Source: Paenibacillus sp. MMS20-IR301 (GTDB lineage Bacteria > Bacillota > Bacilli > Paenibacillales > Paenibacillaceae). From it: 64,000 nucleotides of DNA. Below are positions 44,351 to 54,265 of this stretch, piece by piece (position 1 is the stretch's first letter; each line of letters opens with the position of its first letter). Below the pieces are notes generated by a model. That model searched no databases and was not told the origin of the DNA. It was given only the letters and a program-made list of their open reading frames with translations. The stretch is taken from NCBI RefSeq assembly GCF_032302195.1, contig NZ_CP135275.1, positions 3,844,001 to 3,908,000 on the forward strand, in the 5' to 3' direction. The position numbers and the translations under genes are program-made.

Positions 44351-45205
44351 CTATTTCGACTGCTCCATGACCTGTCCCGCCAGCTCCAGGAGCTGCTCCT
44401 TATTCAGATGCCCGCCGTCGCGGATAATGTAATTGATACGGGTCTTGGAGTTCATCCAGGCCACTGACTTATAGTTCTGCTTTTCTTTAGCGGTGTAGAT
44501 TACCTCTTGACTGCCCACTTTCAGCTTCTGTGACTGCGCGGTGACTTCCTCGGATGCGACCCCCTTATCCGTAGGCCCTGCAGGCTCGGCAGTGATGGAC
44601 AGCATTCCTGTTTTTCCGTTAACCGGTACTGCCATTGTATAAACCAGCTCAATTGCAAGACGTTTCTCCTGCAGCTTTTTCACGTATATTTTTTTGCCGG
44701 ATGCCTTCCCTTCTTTAATCACCTGATAATACAATGCTTTCTGTTCGGCCCAGGACATAAACGGAACAACTTTTCCGTAGGTGAAGTTGTATCCCTCCGG
44801 GAGCTGCTTCAGCTTCAGAGGCATCGCACTCTTGCCAGCCGCATACTTCTTCGCATATTCATCGTATCCATCGAACATAAGTGTATACGAATTACTTGTC
44901 ATGGAGCCGCCGGTGAAACTGGACTGGTATTCTTTGTCATTTATATAGACATATCTGATTTCTCCCGGCTTGTACTCCTCACTTAGCGCTTCCTGCTGCT
45001 GGTCTAAGAGATCCTTGAATTTAATAGAGATCTCATCCTTTTGTGCTGCGGCAGCTTTCAGACTGGTCTGGGCTACATTATTGACAGATGCTGCAGGCAA
45101 TAAGCCGGAAGGCTCAGCGGACGCGTTGCTTGCAGGCACTCCCCCTACACCCAGCAGTAATACCGCAGCAGCTATGGCTGCCGCTCTCTTTTTAATATAA
45201 TTCAC
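44351..45205 (-). CDS. Secreted protein of unknown function, copy B
   Basis: 284-aa paralogue of the gene immediately downstream. Signal peptide and mature residues 1-48 are almost identical, residues 49-75 and 90-115 differ strongly, and the C-terminal 80 residues are again nearly identical. Same GTG start and ribosome site. No known domain; a beta-rich extracellular role is a guess. The uneven divergence suggests selection or gene conversion. Confidence 0.75.
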   Translation of the reverse strand: MNYIKKRAAAIAAAVLLLGVGGVPASNASAEPSGLLPAASVNNVAQTSLKAAAAQKDEISIKFKDLLDQQQEALSEEYKPGEIRYVYINDKEYQSSFTGGSMTSNSYTLMFDGYDEYAKKYAAGKSAMPLKLKQLPEGYNFTYGKVVPFMSWAEQKALYYQVIKEGKASGKKIYVKKLQEKRLAIELVYTMAVPVNGKTGMLSITAEPAGPTDKGVASEEVTAQSQKLKVGSQEVIYTAKEKQNYKSVAWMNSKTRINYIIRDGGHLNKEQLLELAGQVMEQSK

Positions 45206-45335
45206 CTAAAATCACACCTTCCTGAATGGGTAAGAATATTATTCCATATACATATAACAACATGGAGCGGCCGGTTTGTGACATTGTTTTCCGAAAATTT
45301 CTGTCCAGCCTCTAAGCGGCCTTTTTAACAACATA

Positions 45336-45366
45336 AAAAGCAACTCATCCGCAGACAAGTTGCTTT
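45336..45366 (-). terminator. Terminator after the PNPOx-like gene
   Basis: AAAAGCAACT and AGTTGCTTT flank a loop containing CATCCGCAGA; minus-strand T-run follows. A sister element with the same loop lies at 56004. Confidence 0.75.
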
Positions 45367-45408
45367 CTAAATGACCATGATTTTTTCAAGATCTTACTGC
45401 GCTTAAGC

Positions 45409-45900
45409 CTACTCCAGCTCCACAGTCTGATTAAGTTTTAACTCCTCTGTATCCTGATTGGTCAGCCGTTTGAACATATACATGGCCTTCTCGGCCAGGT
45501 TGCCGCTCTTCCAGTATTCAGCCGCTTCGGCGTGCACCTGGATCAGAATGACATTCGGATCATCATAGCTGGTTTTCAGAAAAGCCTCGTAACCCGCATT
45601 CCAGAACTCTTTTTTCTTATTCAGATCATTAACGATTCTGGCTTTGCCGCGGATGGAAACATAGGATTTATCGGAATAAACTACGTTCACCCGCGGATCA
45701 TGCAGGATTTCATCGAACTTGCTGGTATCTTTCTTGGTCAGGAACCACAGGTCTCCATCGAACTCGACCTCCTGCGTCTTCATGGGCCGGGATACCAAGC
45801 CTTCAGGCGAAAGGGTTGTGAACATCGCCATATCGATACCTTTGATCAGTTTTCTGACTGTTTCTACAGCTTCCTCATGATTGTGATGTAAAGTTGACAT
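45409..45900 (-). CDS. Pyridoxamine 5'-phosphate oxidase-like general stress protein
   Basis: 163-aa FMN-binding split-barrel protein of the YdaG/GSP26 group. Visible are MAMFTTLSPEGLVSRPMKTQEVEFDGDLWFLT, RVNVVYSDKSYVSIRGKARI and the C-terminal AAEYWKSGN. These bind flavin or deazaflavin but rarely oxidise pyridoxamine phosphate. Own terminator; no operon partner. Confidence 0.85.
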   Translation of the reverse strand: MSTLHHNHEEAVETVRKLIKGIDMAMFTTLSPEGLVSRPMKTQEVEFDGDLWFLTKKDTSKFDEILHDPRVNVVYSDKSYVSIRGKARIVNDLNKKKEFWNAGYEAFLKTSYDDPNVILIQVHAEAAEYWKSGNLAEKAMYMFKRLTNQDTEELKLNQTVELE

Positions 45901-46027
45901 GCTTACCGCCTCTTTTCTTCCGGGTTATGGGAATAGGTTATCCAAACGCACAGCATTTATTAACCAGAAGCGGCCAAACCTTACCAGGTTCATGCAATTC
46001 CATAACCATGCTCCGCTAAAATCATCT

Positions 46028-48394
46028 TCAGCCCTGCTCCGGCCGGATCACCAGCTCGTGCACCGCTACTGCGCGGACAGAGGTAATATCAGCGATCAGC
46101 TCCTGCGCACTTTCGTTCCATCCGGCCATCGTTGTATTGCTGTTCACAACCGTTCCCCTGCGGATCGGCGAGGCATACAAATACATTCCCTGCTCCAGCA
46201 GCCGCGCTTCAAACCGCTTGAGGCCGATCTCCCAGACCGTGTTGTTGCAGAAGTTGTCATGAATCAGCTCCCCGTCAATGAAGGCGTATCCGATATCACC
46301 GGTATACTCAATCTGCAGTAAGGCTTCCTTCAGGCCGTCAAGCGACCCGGGAGCGAATTCCAGCACCGCCCGTTCGTCCTTGACCTTTGTCCAGGTGAAG
46401 CCAATTTCCTTCCCAGGTACAGACAGTTTATAGGTTGTGAAAATCTCTTCAGCACTGCACCCGGCCAGCTCCCCGCCGGATACCTTCCCGAGACCCTCTT
46501 CAAAGTCAGGGAATACGCTCAGCGTGACTTCCTCCTGCTCCGTTACTTCCAGCTTGATCTCCTCTCCCGCAACCAGCAGATTGGCATCCGTGAACAATAC
46601 CCGCTGTCTGCCGCGGATTTCCGCTTTCCAGAATCCTAGACTCTGTTCACCGGTCATGGAGTAGATGACCATCCGTTTACCCGCTGCGGATAGCAGCCGT
46701 ACTGTGGCGGGAGCCTGATTCTCCACCTCGATGAGAGTTAGATCCGCAAGCCGCCGCAGCCTGCCGCCAGTAACCTGAATGTCTGCCAGATCCTCCGACA
46801 GCAGCGCATAGCTGCCTTTCATGCCTTCCGGCGTGAAGAAGAAGTAATACAGCGTATCGTCTGCCTCAAGCTTCGTTATCAGCTGTGCGGTAGCGTATTT
46901 CAGCCGGATTCCGGCCAGATTGAAGTTAAACGGCAGGATAGCAAAGCTCTCACTCCCCAGCGTCAGCTCGCCCTCAGCCGGAATAGTAACCGTCTCGCCC
47001 GGCAGCTCAATACTGACGTTCATATGGCTCAAGTCATGATTCTCTACATGATCCTGGAAGTTATTCAGGAACAGAAATCCGGAATCTCCGTCAGAACGGA
47101 CAGCGTAGCGCAGCTCGTCAACTTCATAAGGATCATTCTGTGAGGTGTCGCCCGGCAAAAAGGTCTTGGTCACAGCGAACTCCTGCTGGAATTCCGTGAA
47201 AAAATAATGCTGCAGCTTGGTCTGCCTGTAAGAGTCACGCACCTGCCCGAATTCCCCGAGGATCGCGTTAAAATCATACGAAAGCTTCGGCGTCGCCAAA
47301 TCATTCGTGTACGGATTAATTTTACCGCGCGGATTGGTTCCCCCGTGGTACATATAATAGCCGAGCATGTTGCAGCCCTCTGCCGTCTTCATGACAGACA
47401 TGGCAGGGACGCTTGTGTATGGAAACTCAAAGCGGTATTTATAGAACTGGACCATCCCCCCGCCCATCTCGCAGCAGGCATAAGGATAATCCTCCGGCTT
47501 ATAGAACGGCTCGAAATTGTAGCTCGCCGGAATAGCGTCATTATGCTTATCACGGAAAATATACTCCGGTGTCGCCGGATGCTCCTTCACTCCGCCGACC
47601 CGGTCCTCTTCGTAGTAGATCCACGGCCAGTAGGCGTAACCTCCCCATAACGGAAGCATCTCCGGCACCGGTGTTGTTGCACCGCCCCAGCCGGTACAGG
47701 TATAGACCGGTGTATCGATTCCAGCCTCGATGGCCAGCTCCTTCAGCAGCAGCATATGCTCATTGCCGCCGCTTCCGCCGCCCAGCCACATATTGTTAAT
47801 GCCCGTCGTATGCGCCCACTGGGCCGAGGAATGATTATGCTCATTCTCAATCTGTGTACCGATTACCGGCCCGCCGTCCCGGTACAGCAGCCCCTGTACC
47901 TGTGCCCCGATCTCCCGGAACAATCTCCGGACATAGGCCAGATAACCTTCGTCATTCGAGCGGACCTCAAACGGGCGGCCGAACAGCCAGTCCGGCAGGC
48001 CCCCGTTACGGATCTCCCCGTGGCAGAACGGGCCGATGCGGATCATCACATACAGGCCATGCCGGTCACACAGCCGGATGAACCTGCGGACATCCTTGTT
48101 CCCGGACCACTCAAATACGCCTTCCGCCTCTTCATGCAGATTCCAGAATAAATAGGTCGTGACAATGTTAATGCCGCCCATCTTCATCTTAATCAGCTCG
48201 TCTTCCCAGTACCGTTCATCATACCTGGAGAAGTGATACTCGCCGCAAATGCCGAAGAACGGCTCCCCGTTGCGTTCCATATAATAGTTCGTGAAGCTGA
48301 GCCGCTCACCGGCGGGATTCGTTCCGCCAAGCTTTATATGTCCGGAAAAGATATGCTTGCGTTCTCCGTCTAATGTGATCCGGTAGTTCTTCAT
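46028..48394 (-). CDS. GH35 family beta-galactosidase
   Basis: 788 aa, no signal peptide, so intracellular. The GH35 barrel spans about residues 20-380: YHFSRYDERYWEDELIKMKMGGINIVTTYLFWNLHE, acid/base Glu in GTQIENEH and nucleophile Glu in CCEMGGGM. C-terminal beta-sandwich domains follow. Overlaps the mutarotase-like gene by four bases. Probable role: removal of galactose side chains from rhamnogalacturonan I. Confidence 0.9.
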   Translation of the reverse strand: MKNYRITLDGERKHIFSGHIKLGGTNPAGERLSFTNYYMERNGEPFFGICGEYHFSRYDERYWEDELIKMKMGGINIVTTYLFWNLHEEAEGVFEWSGNKDVRRFIRLCDRHGLYVMIRIGPFCHGEIRNGGLPDWLFGRPFEVRSNDEGYLAYVRRLFREIGAQVQGLLYRDGGPVIGTQIENEHNHSSAQWAHTTGINNMWLGGGSGGNEHMLLLKELAIEAGIDTPVYTCTGWGGATTPVPEMLPLWGGYAYWPWIYYEEDRVGGVKEHPATPEYIFRDKHNDAIPASYNFEPFYKPEDYPYACCEMGGGMVQFYKYRFEFPYTSVPAMSVMKTAEGCNMLGYYMYHGGTNPRGKINPYTNDLATPKLSYDFNAILGEFGQVRDSYRQTKLQHYFFTEFQQEFAVTKTFLPGDTSQNDPYEVDELRYAVRSDGDSGFLFLNNFQDHVENHDLSHMNVSIELPGETVTIPAEGELTLGSESFAILPFNFNLAGIRLKYATAQLITKLEADDTLYYFFFTPEGMKGSYALLSEDLADIQVTGGRLRRLADLTLIEVENQAPATVRLLSAAGKRMVIYSMTGEQSLGFWKAEIRGRQRVLFTDANLLVAGEEIKLEVTEQEEVTLSVFPDFEEGLGKVSGGELAGCSAEEIFTTYKLSVPGKEIGFTWTKVKDERAVLEFAPGSLDGLKEALLQIEYTGDIGYAFIDGELIHDNFCNNTVWEIGLKRFEARLLEQGMYLYASPIRRGTVVNSNTTMAGWNESAQELIADITSVRAVAVHELVIRPEQG

Positions 48395-49395
48395 TTCGTT
48401 CCCTCTCTCCTTAGCTTAGCTGCAATATGATGTATTCCTTCTCCAAAGGTCAGCTCCATGTGCCACGAGCAGGAGGAAGCTGCGGGAATCCTCTCCGCGG
48501 TTCCATTACCGGCGGCCCGTTCTAATGAATCATAGTAGCCGATCCCCGGCTCAAGTGCGCAGGTGACCCGGTCGTTGAACATGCCTTCATCCACCCAGAC
48601 CCCGATGTACGGAACCTTGTCCGGCGGCACCGAGACAAGAAGATAACTCCCGCTTGCCTCACCGTACAGCCCGGAGCAGCCGGCCGGAACCCGGCCGGGA
48701 TAATAATACTTCCGGCCATCCCCGGTAACGGCGGGCAGGATCAGCGAATGCTCATCCCAGCTGTACATTGTCCCGATCTCCAGCGTCCGCCCGGGGAAGA
48801 CACATAACATATCCTCCACTCCGGCAGGAAGCAGAATCCGGGTCGGTTCCGTGACGGCGAACTGGGGATGCGGCACCCACAGGAACGGCAGCGGCTGATC
48901 ACCGGTATTGCCGGCGCGGTAATCCAGTCTGATCCGGTCTTCCGCAGAGAAGCTGATCTCCCTTGTGAACCGGTACGGGAGCTGCGGGCTCTGCACTGAG
49001 CTAACCAGCCGATCCCCGGCAATCCTGCAGTCCCAGGGCAGCGGCCACAGCTCGCCATGATCCGGCAGGCTCACCTCCGGTGTTCCCTGTAACCGGCAGC
49101 TGTTCACGGTCGGGAAGCATTCATCCCAGCCGCTCATATCCCCGTCCCCGAAGGCCGTACCCTTCTCCGGCACCCGCAGCGGACGGCTGCCGGAGTCCAG
49201 CAGCCACTCTTTGCCTGCAGGCTTATACAGAAGCGAGACCAGCTTACCGCCGATCTCCGGTACAGTCTCCAGGCGGATCAGCCTGTTCTCCATCACCCTT
49301 GAACTGAAGCCCTTGTAGGTTCCGCGTGTGATGCTAACGGTATCGTCATCCTTCACTGCACCATGCCGAGTGTATTCCTCCTCAAGCATCATCAC
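48391..49395 (-). CDS. Aldose 1-epimerase-like (galactose mutarotase fold) protein
   Basis: About 333 aa of the mutarotase/DUF5107-like superfamily: GGKLVSLLYKPAGKEWLL, GWDECFPTV and LPDHGELWPLPW with a His-Gly-Glu, then WVPHPQFAV. The Glu near the C-terminus (ALEPGIGYYDS) fits. Coupled to GH35, so it probably acts on the released sugar. Start is one of three ATGs at 49395, 49392 or 49389. Confidence 0.75.
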   Translation of the reverse strand: MMMLEEEYTRHGAVKDDDTVSITRGTYKGFSSRVMENRLIRLETVPEIGGKLVSLLYKPAGKEWLLDSGSRPLRVPEKGTAFGDGDMSGWDECFPTVNSCRLQGTPEVSLPDHGELWPLPWDCRIAGDRLVSSVQSPQLPYRFTREISFSAEDRIRLDYRAGNTGDQPLPFLWVPHPQFAVTEPTRILLPAGVEDMLCVFPGRTLEIGTMYSWDEHSLILPAVTGDGRKYYYPGRVPAGCSGLYGEASGSYLLVSVPPDKVPYIGVWVDEGMFNDRVTCALEPGIGYYDSLERAAGNGTAERIPAASSCSWHMELTFGEGIHHIAAKLRREGTK

Positions 49396-49510
49396 TCCCC
49401 GCTTGTATTATCTTTAATGTACTCCGGGAGGTGGCGGCTGCCAATTGACAATACGCTCAATATAATGGATTATATTCTGATTATTACTATGTATTTATTG
49501 CATGCAAATA

Positions 49511-49537
49511 AATCACGCCCCTTGATGATGCGTGATT
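49511..49537 (-). terminator. Hairpin after the GH43 gene
   Basis: AATCACGC and GCGTGATT pair around an 11-base loop; T-rich sequence follows on the minus strand. It separates the GH43 unit from the mutarotase-GH35 unit. Confidence 0.6.
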
Positions 49538-49598
49538 CATCTGCTATATGATTAGCTCTCCCACATATGAATCATGGAGTATTCACGGGTTACACATT

Positions 49599-50528
49599 TC
49601 AATTCCCGAATGCTCCGGCCAAGCGGCTGTATTCCTCTGCAGTGATTGGCAGAACACCGCCATGCCGTTTCCGGGTAGCCCCCAGATCAAATGACTCCTC
49701 CGGCACCACCCGGAACTCCCCTCCGGCAAGATCAGTGGCCAGCAGCGGCAGGTACCCCTTGTGCTCCGCGAAGCGGTCGACAATCAGGCACCACTCCTCG
49801 CGGCCGTTAAGCTTGTAAATTTGCGGCCCTTCTACACCCGGCAGCGCCTCCAGTGCCGGAGCACTCAGCGGGGTGAAGGCCTCCTTGTCCAGCGAGCTGC
49901 CTTGCTCCACCCGGATATTCTTGGTCGTCTCATCTTTGGAGTAACGGTAATAGATGCCGTTATGCTGGATAATCGTTGTATCGATAATATGATTATCGCG
50001 TTCAATATACTTCTCTGTAGCCGTGAAGCTGCGGAAATCAGCCGTCCGGGCGCTATATATTTTATGTTTCCGCTCCGTCTCATGCGGCTCCTGCGTTGCC
50101 GAGGCCCAGAATACCAGAAACTCATTAGCCGCTTCATCGAAAATAGCCTCCGGCGCCCAGACGCACCCGGCATCCGGGATGCCCAGGGTAACTGGCCACG
50201 GCTTAGACCAGTCCACAAGATCGGAAGATTCCCAGACGATAATATCCCGGCTTCCCGCTTCAACTGCAGCCGCCCAGCCCTTTCCGCTGGCAATGCGCAA
50301 ATCAGTGGCAATCAGGTAGAAGTTGTCCCCTTGAGGCGAGCGCACGATAAACGGGTCTCTTACCCCCTGCTCACCAAGACCTGATCTCAGCACCGGCAGC
50401 CCGCCGTTCAGATCCTTCCAGTGCAGCCCGTCCTCACTCAAGGCGAAATATACCTGCTCCCCGTCAGGCTCCTCCCCGGTAAAATGCACGAGAAGATAAC
50501 CTGAATAACTGCTGTGATTCACTGACAT
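49599..50528 (-). CDS. GH43-like glycosidase (arabinanase/arabinofuranosidase type)
   Basis: 309-aa five-bladed propeller enzyme without signal peptide. VRDPFIVRSPQG supplies the base Asp region and GCVWAPEAIFDEAANEFLVFWAS the general acid Glu; GPQIYKLNGREEWCLIVD ends the last blade. Follows the binding lipoprotein by 83 bases, consistent with intracellular trimming of imported arabinose-containing oligosaccharide. Confidence 0.85.
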   Translation of the reverse strand: MSVNHSSYSGYLLVHFTGEEPDGEQVYFALSEDGLHWKDLNGGLPVLRSGLGEQGVRDPFIVRSPQGDNFYLIATDLRIASGKGWAAAVEAGSRDIIVWESSDLVDWSKPWPVTLGIPDAGCVWAPEAIFDEAANEFLVFWASATQEPHETERKHKIYSARTADFRSFTATEKYIERDNHIIDTTIIQHNGIYYRYSKDETTKNIRVEQGSSLDKEAFTPLSAPALEALPGVEGPQIYKLNGREEWCLIVDRFAEHKGYLPLLATDLAGGEFRVVPEESFDLGATRKRHGGVLPITAEEYSRLAGAFGN

Positions 50529-50611
50529 AGTGATCCCTCCATCGTCTAATCAGAATATAAAGCCTATGTATACAGTACTGCAGCTCTAAGCGCCTGACGG
50601 CGCCGTGCTGC

Positions 50612-52216
50612 TTACTGCTGTTTGGCTGCCAGGAACTCAGCCGCCTGCTGCTCAACCTCGGCCTTCACCCTGTCGATACCGGCGGCCTTCAGCTTTTTGT
50701 CCAGAATATCAAAGGCTTCATCGACGTTATTGACCGCACCGATAAAGATCGGCTGGGCGTATTGGGTGGATACGTTCTTAATATTTGCTACCTCTGTCTT
50801 GATATTCTCCGAATTAAAGGTGAAGCCCAGATAAGGCACCGGCACCAGATAATCCTTAATCTTGCCCTGAAGCCCGATATAGCTGTCTGTCCAGGTAGCC
50901 ATGGGCTTGAACAGATCCTTATTGACGAACCAGAAGCCCGCAGCATCCGGCGGATACGTATTGGAATCATTCGTCACGCCTTCCGGCAGCCCAAGCCTGT
51001 CATCACTAGTAATGGCGTAATTGACGCCTTCAATCCCGAAGTAGGCCAGGGTAACATAAGCCGGATCTTCCATCAGCAGATCAAGCGCTTCAAGCGTACG
51101 TTCCGGGTTCTTCGAATTCGCGGCTACAGCAACCCCGTTATTGATCCAGCTGGTCTGGGCAGTGCGGCCTGAAGGATACAGCATCGGCTTCAGGTATACT
51201 TCAATCCCCTTCTCCTTAGCACTGGTCAAGACAGAAGCCACGTCGGTTGTATTACCGAAGGCAACACCTGTTTTCCCGTTGATGAAATTATCCTTGGAGC
51301 GTACCTTGTTGGCATAGGGATTCTTGTTGATATACCCTTTATCATACCAGTCCTTCATGATGCCTGCAGCATACTTCTGCGCACTCAGATAAGGCTCTTC
51401 CATCATGCTTACAATCTTGCCGGAAGGATCGTCATTATCGAAGGTAATGCCCTCCGACAGCGGGTCACCTGAATCCACAGGCGCACCGGGCCAGCCCAGC
51501 TTCTCGGCAAGCAGATAATGGTACGGGGTCGGCAGATCATACTGGGATTCCAGATTCAGCGGAATCATATCCGGATAGCTCCTCTTCACTTCAGCCAGAT
51601 AAGGCTCAATTTGGGACATCTCCGTGATGTCTGTCATTCCGGCCTGCTTCATAATGTCCTTGCGGAACATCGCCACATTCACTTTGCGGTCCGGTGTCGA
51701 CGTTGGAACCATGAATACCTTCCCATTCACTTTAGCCGCTTCAAGGGCTGCCGCCGGCAGCCTGGCCATATGAGCAGGCATATAGGTGTTCAACATCTCC
51801 CCGCTCAGATTCAGAAATGCCCCCTTGGAGGCTTCGGATACGTAGTAGTTCCAGTCTGCAGCGAACACAAAGTCCACATCCTCGCCGGAGACCAGGAGCA
51901 GCGGATATCTGGAGGCTACATCCCCCCAGCCGATATAGTTAATTTCGAGCGTGGCGTTAATATCCCGCTTCAGCTTCTCATTAATTGCAGCCAGCACCTC
52001 AGGCATTCCTTTGGGGGCGCTTCCAAGCAGATAGCCGACGATCTTCACTTCTTTGGAATGGTCAGGGCTGCTGCCGTCCCTGGCGGAGGTTGCTGCCGGA
52101 CCGTCCGCTGCCGGGTTGCTGTTATCTACCGGATTTCCGTAGCAGGCGGACAGGGACAGCATAGCTGCCAGCAGCAGCGGGAGTGAGAGCATCCGTATCG
52201 TTTGGAGACGTTTCAT
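50612..52216 (-). CDS. Extracellular solute-binding lipoprotein of the pectin locus
   Basis: 534 aa with lipobox LSAC (Cys 25) and the LplA-like fold. Ends in a Gln/Ala-rich helix. It lies after a YesN-YesM pair and before GH43, the usual context for oligosaccharide uptake, but the two permease genes expected next to it are absent. AGGGAGG precedes the ATG. It must share permeases encoded elsewhere. Confidence 0.9.
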   Translation of the reverse strand: MKRLQTIRMLSLPLLLAAMLSLSACYGNPVDNSNPAADGPAATSARDGSSPDHSKEVKIVGYLLGSAPKGMPEVLAAINEKLKRDINATLEINYIGWGDVASRYPLLLVSGEDVDFVFAADWNYYVSEASKGAFLNLSGEMLNTYMPAHMARLPAAALEAAKVNGKVFMVPTSTPDRKVNVAMFRKDIMKQAGMTDITEMSQIEPYLAEVKRSYPDMIPLNLESQYDLPTPYHYLLAEKLGWPGAPVDSGDPLSEGITFDNDDPSGKIVSMMEEPYLSAQKYAAGIMKDWYDKGYINKNPYANKVRSKDNFINGKTGVAFGNTTDVASVLTSAKEKGIEVYLKPMLYPSGRTAQTSWINNGVAVAANSKNPERTLEALDLLMEDPAYVTLAYFGIEGVNYAITSDDRLGLPEGVTNDSNTYPPDAAGFWFVNKDLFKPMATWTDSYIGLQGKIKDYLVPVPYLGFTFNSENIKTEVANIKNVSTQYAQPIFIGAVNNVDEAFDILDKKLKAAGIDRVKAEVEQQAAEFLAAKQQ

Positions 52217-52366
52217 CAGGTAACCTCCCTTGAGCTATCAATCAATATGATTTGAACTTAAAGCTGTATCTTCACTGCGGTGAACATTTGGACTTCCGGC
52301 CGCTGCCTGCCCCATTCCTTCATTGTACAACGAAGCAGATTTCGCCTGCAGAAGCAAAACCTATGA

Positions 52367-54166
52367 TTATCTTTGAATTTCTACGCTCTCCTCCTGAAAG
52401 GGGAGACTCAGTGTCACCCGTGTCCCCCGGCCCGGTGAGCTGTCGAAGGACAGGCCGTACTTGGAACCGTAGGCAATCTGCAGCCGCTCCTTAATATTAC
52501 GCACACCGTACCCGCCGCCCTTGGTGGTGAAATGCTGCTCCGTGAACAGGCTGGCGAGCTGCTCCGCTGTCATGCCTACCCCGTCATCAGCAATTTCGAT
52601 CCGCAGGTCCCCGGCATCGGTCCAGGCGCTGACAGAGATGGTGCCTTCCTCATCCTCCTTCTCGCGGATTCCGTGCAGTACGGCATTCTCCACCACCGGC
52701 TGCAGCAGAATTTTGGGAATGATACAGCCTTGCAGCCTCTGCGGCACTTCAATCTGCAGACGGATTCCATTGCCGAACCGCATATTCTGAATACCGGCAT
52801 AAGCCTCGATATGCTTCAGCTCACTGCCCAGGGTTACATATTCCTTCCCGTTAGACAGGCTAAGCTTATAGAATACTGACAGCTCCTCCACAACCTTGGA
52901 GATTCCGGCAGCTCCCGATTCAATGGCCATGACATTGATCAGATCGAGCGTATTGTACAGGAAATGGGGATTGATCTGGGCCTGCAGCGCCTGCAGCTCC
53001 TTGTTCTTGACCTCCCGGCCCAGCAGGAAGGTCTCGTCCATCAGATGCGAAATATTACCGGCCATCTGATTGAAGTTGCGGGTGAGCTCGCCGATCTCAT
53101 CACCGCTTACAGGAAGGTCCGCTGACGGAAACCTGCCGTTCTTCATCATCCGGATCTGGGACAGCAGCTGCAGAATCCGTTTGGTAGCCTGGCTTGTCAC
53201 CAGATATGACAAGGGCAGCATTAAGGGAATAATCAGCAGGAAGATCATGATCGTACGGGTCTGCGCCTTATTGCTGGAAGCCAGAATGTCGGAATAGGGC
53301 ACGAACATGGCTACAGTCATATTCGTTTTGGGAATGTCCTGAATCCCCAGCAGATAACGCTGGCCGTTCACCTGATAATTATCATTCCAGTGATTGGTTG
53401 TCTCCACATCCCTGAATGCCGTGACAATCTGCACTGCCTCCCCGGCCGCGAGCGGGAACTGGCTGGAGGAGACCAGCAGCTCCCCTTGTTCGTTAAAGAG
53501 CATCGAGAAGGTATTCCGGGTGAGTACCGCATGATCCAGCACACTCTGGATTCCGCTTTGCTTCACCCGGGCGCGCACCATGCCGTCGAACTGCTGGATA
53601 TTGCGGGAATTCGGGATTTTGCGCAGCACACTCACCTCCCTGGAGTCCCCTCCGCCGTCAAGTGTGGATGAGGCCAGCCATGTAAAGACCGGCCGGGATG
53701 CTGCAAACTGCTTGAACCACTGCTCTTCCTCCACTTTTTCCATATTTACAAAATCCGGATTCTCCGTAGCCCCGGCCAGCCCCCGCTTCATATACAGCTG
53801 CATTGCGGCAATATCCTCGTTATACCGGAACTGGTTAACCAGCGCAGACAGCTGCAGCGCATCCATATGCCACAGGTTAATGTCCTGGTAGGGCGCCGGG
53901 TCCGCCTGCACGTTTTCTTTGACCAGATTGTTGAGCGCCACGAAATTCAGCGCTTCCATGATCGCCTGACATTTATAACGTAAATAGGAGTTGGTTTCAT
54001 CCAGCATTTTATGAGCCATATAAACCCCGTTCTTCTGGTTGTCCTCCCGGATGGTGTATACATTAATGAATAACAGCAGCAGGAACGGAATCATAATGAC
54101 CAGCACGTAGGAGGCAAGCAGCTTGTAGCGGATACTGAGATTCTTGAAAGCGGTGAAACCTCTCAT
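52367..54166 (-). CDS. YesM-type sensor histidine kinase
   Basis: 599 aa: helices at about 15-38 and 310-330 flank a Cache-like extracytoplasmic sensor, then HAMP (ISGDEIGELTRNFNQMAGN-like), the His_kinase motif INPHFLYNTLDLIN and the HATPase box DDGVGM...GYGVRNIKERL. Downstream of its cognate AraC-type regulator. It senses oligosaccharide availability, directly or through the binding protein. Confidence 0.93.
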   Translation of the reverse strand: MRGFTAFKNLSIRYKLLASYVLVIMIPFLLLLFINVYTIREDNQKNGVYMAHKMLDETNSYLRYKCQAIMEALNFVALNNLVKENVQADPAPYQDINLWHMDALQLSALVNQFRYNEDIAAMQLYMKRGLAGATENPDFVNMEKVEEEQWFKQFAASRPVFTWLASSTLDGGGDSREVSVLRKIPNSRNIQQFDGMVRARVKQSGIQSVLDHAVLTRNTFSMLFNEQGELLVSSSQFPLAAGEAVQIVTAFRDVETTNHWNDNYQVNGQRYLLGIQDIPKTNMTVAMFVPYSDILASSNKAQTRTIMIFLLIIPLMLPLSYLVTSQATKRILQLLSQIRMMKNGRFPSADLPVSGDEIGELTRNFNQMAGNISHLMDETFLLGREVKNKELQALQAQINPHFLYNTLDLINVMAIESGAAGISKVVEELSVFYKLSLSNGKEYVTLGSELKHIEAYAGIQNMRFGNGIRLQIEVPQRLQGCIIPKILLQPVVENAVLHGIREKEDEEGTISVSAWTDAGDLRIEIADDGVGMTAEQLASLFTEQHFTTKGGGYGVRNIKERLQIAYGSKYGLSFDSSPGRGTRVTLSLPFQEESVEIQR

Positions 54167-54265
54167 ACGATCAACCTTTCCGGCGGAATACTTGATCTTC
54201 TTGCTCTGACAGAACGACAGCCGCCCATGTCCCCCGTTACCGGATCTGGCGGCTGCTCCATATAA

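Larger units (their letters stand above)
43279..45227. repeat. Tandem duplication of a 1-kb gene unit
   Basis: Units 43279-44245 and 44247-45227 each contain a secreted-protein gene with its ribosome site (CAGGAAGGTGTGATTTTAG before GTG) and about 90 bases of similar downstream sequence beginning TTCCAGCC. Similarity continues through the non-coding flank, showing a direct DNA duplication. Confidence 0.88.

Noticed and set aside
54200..54256. CAGCCGCC/GGCGGCTG hairpin between yesN and yesM
   Set aside because: Long loop and no T-run; it would split a gene pair that normally works together, so it is not called a terminator.
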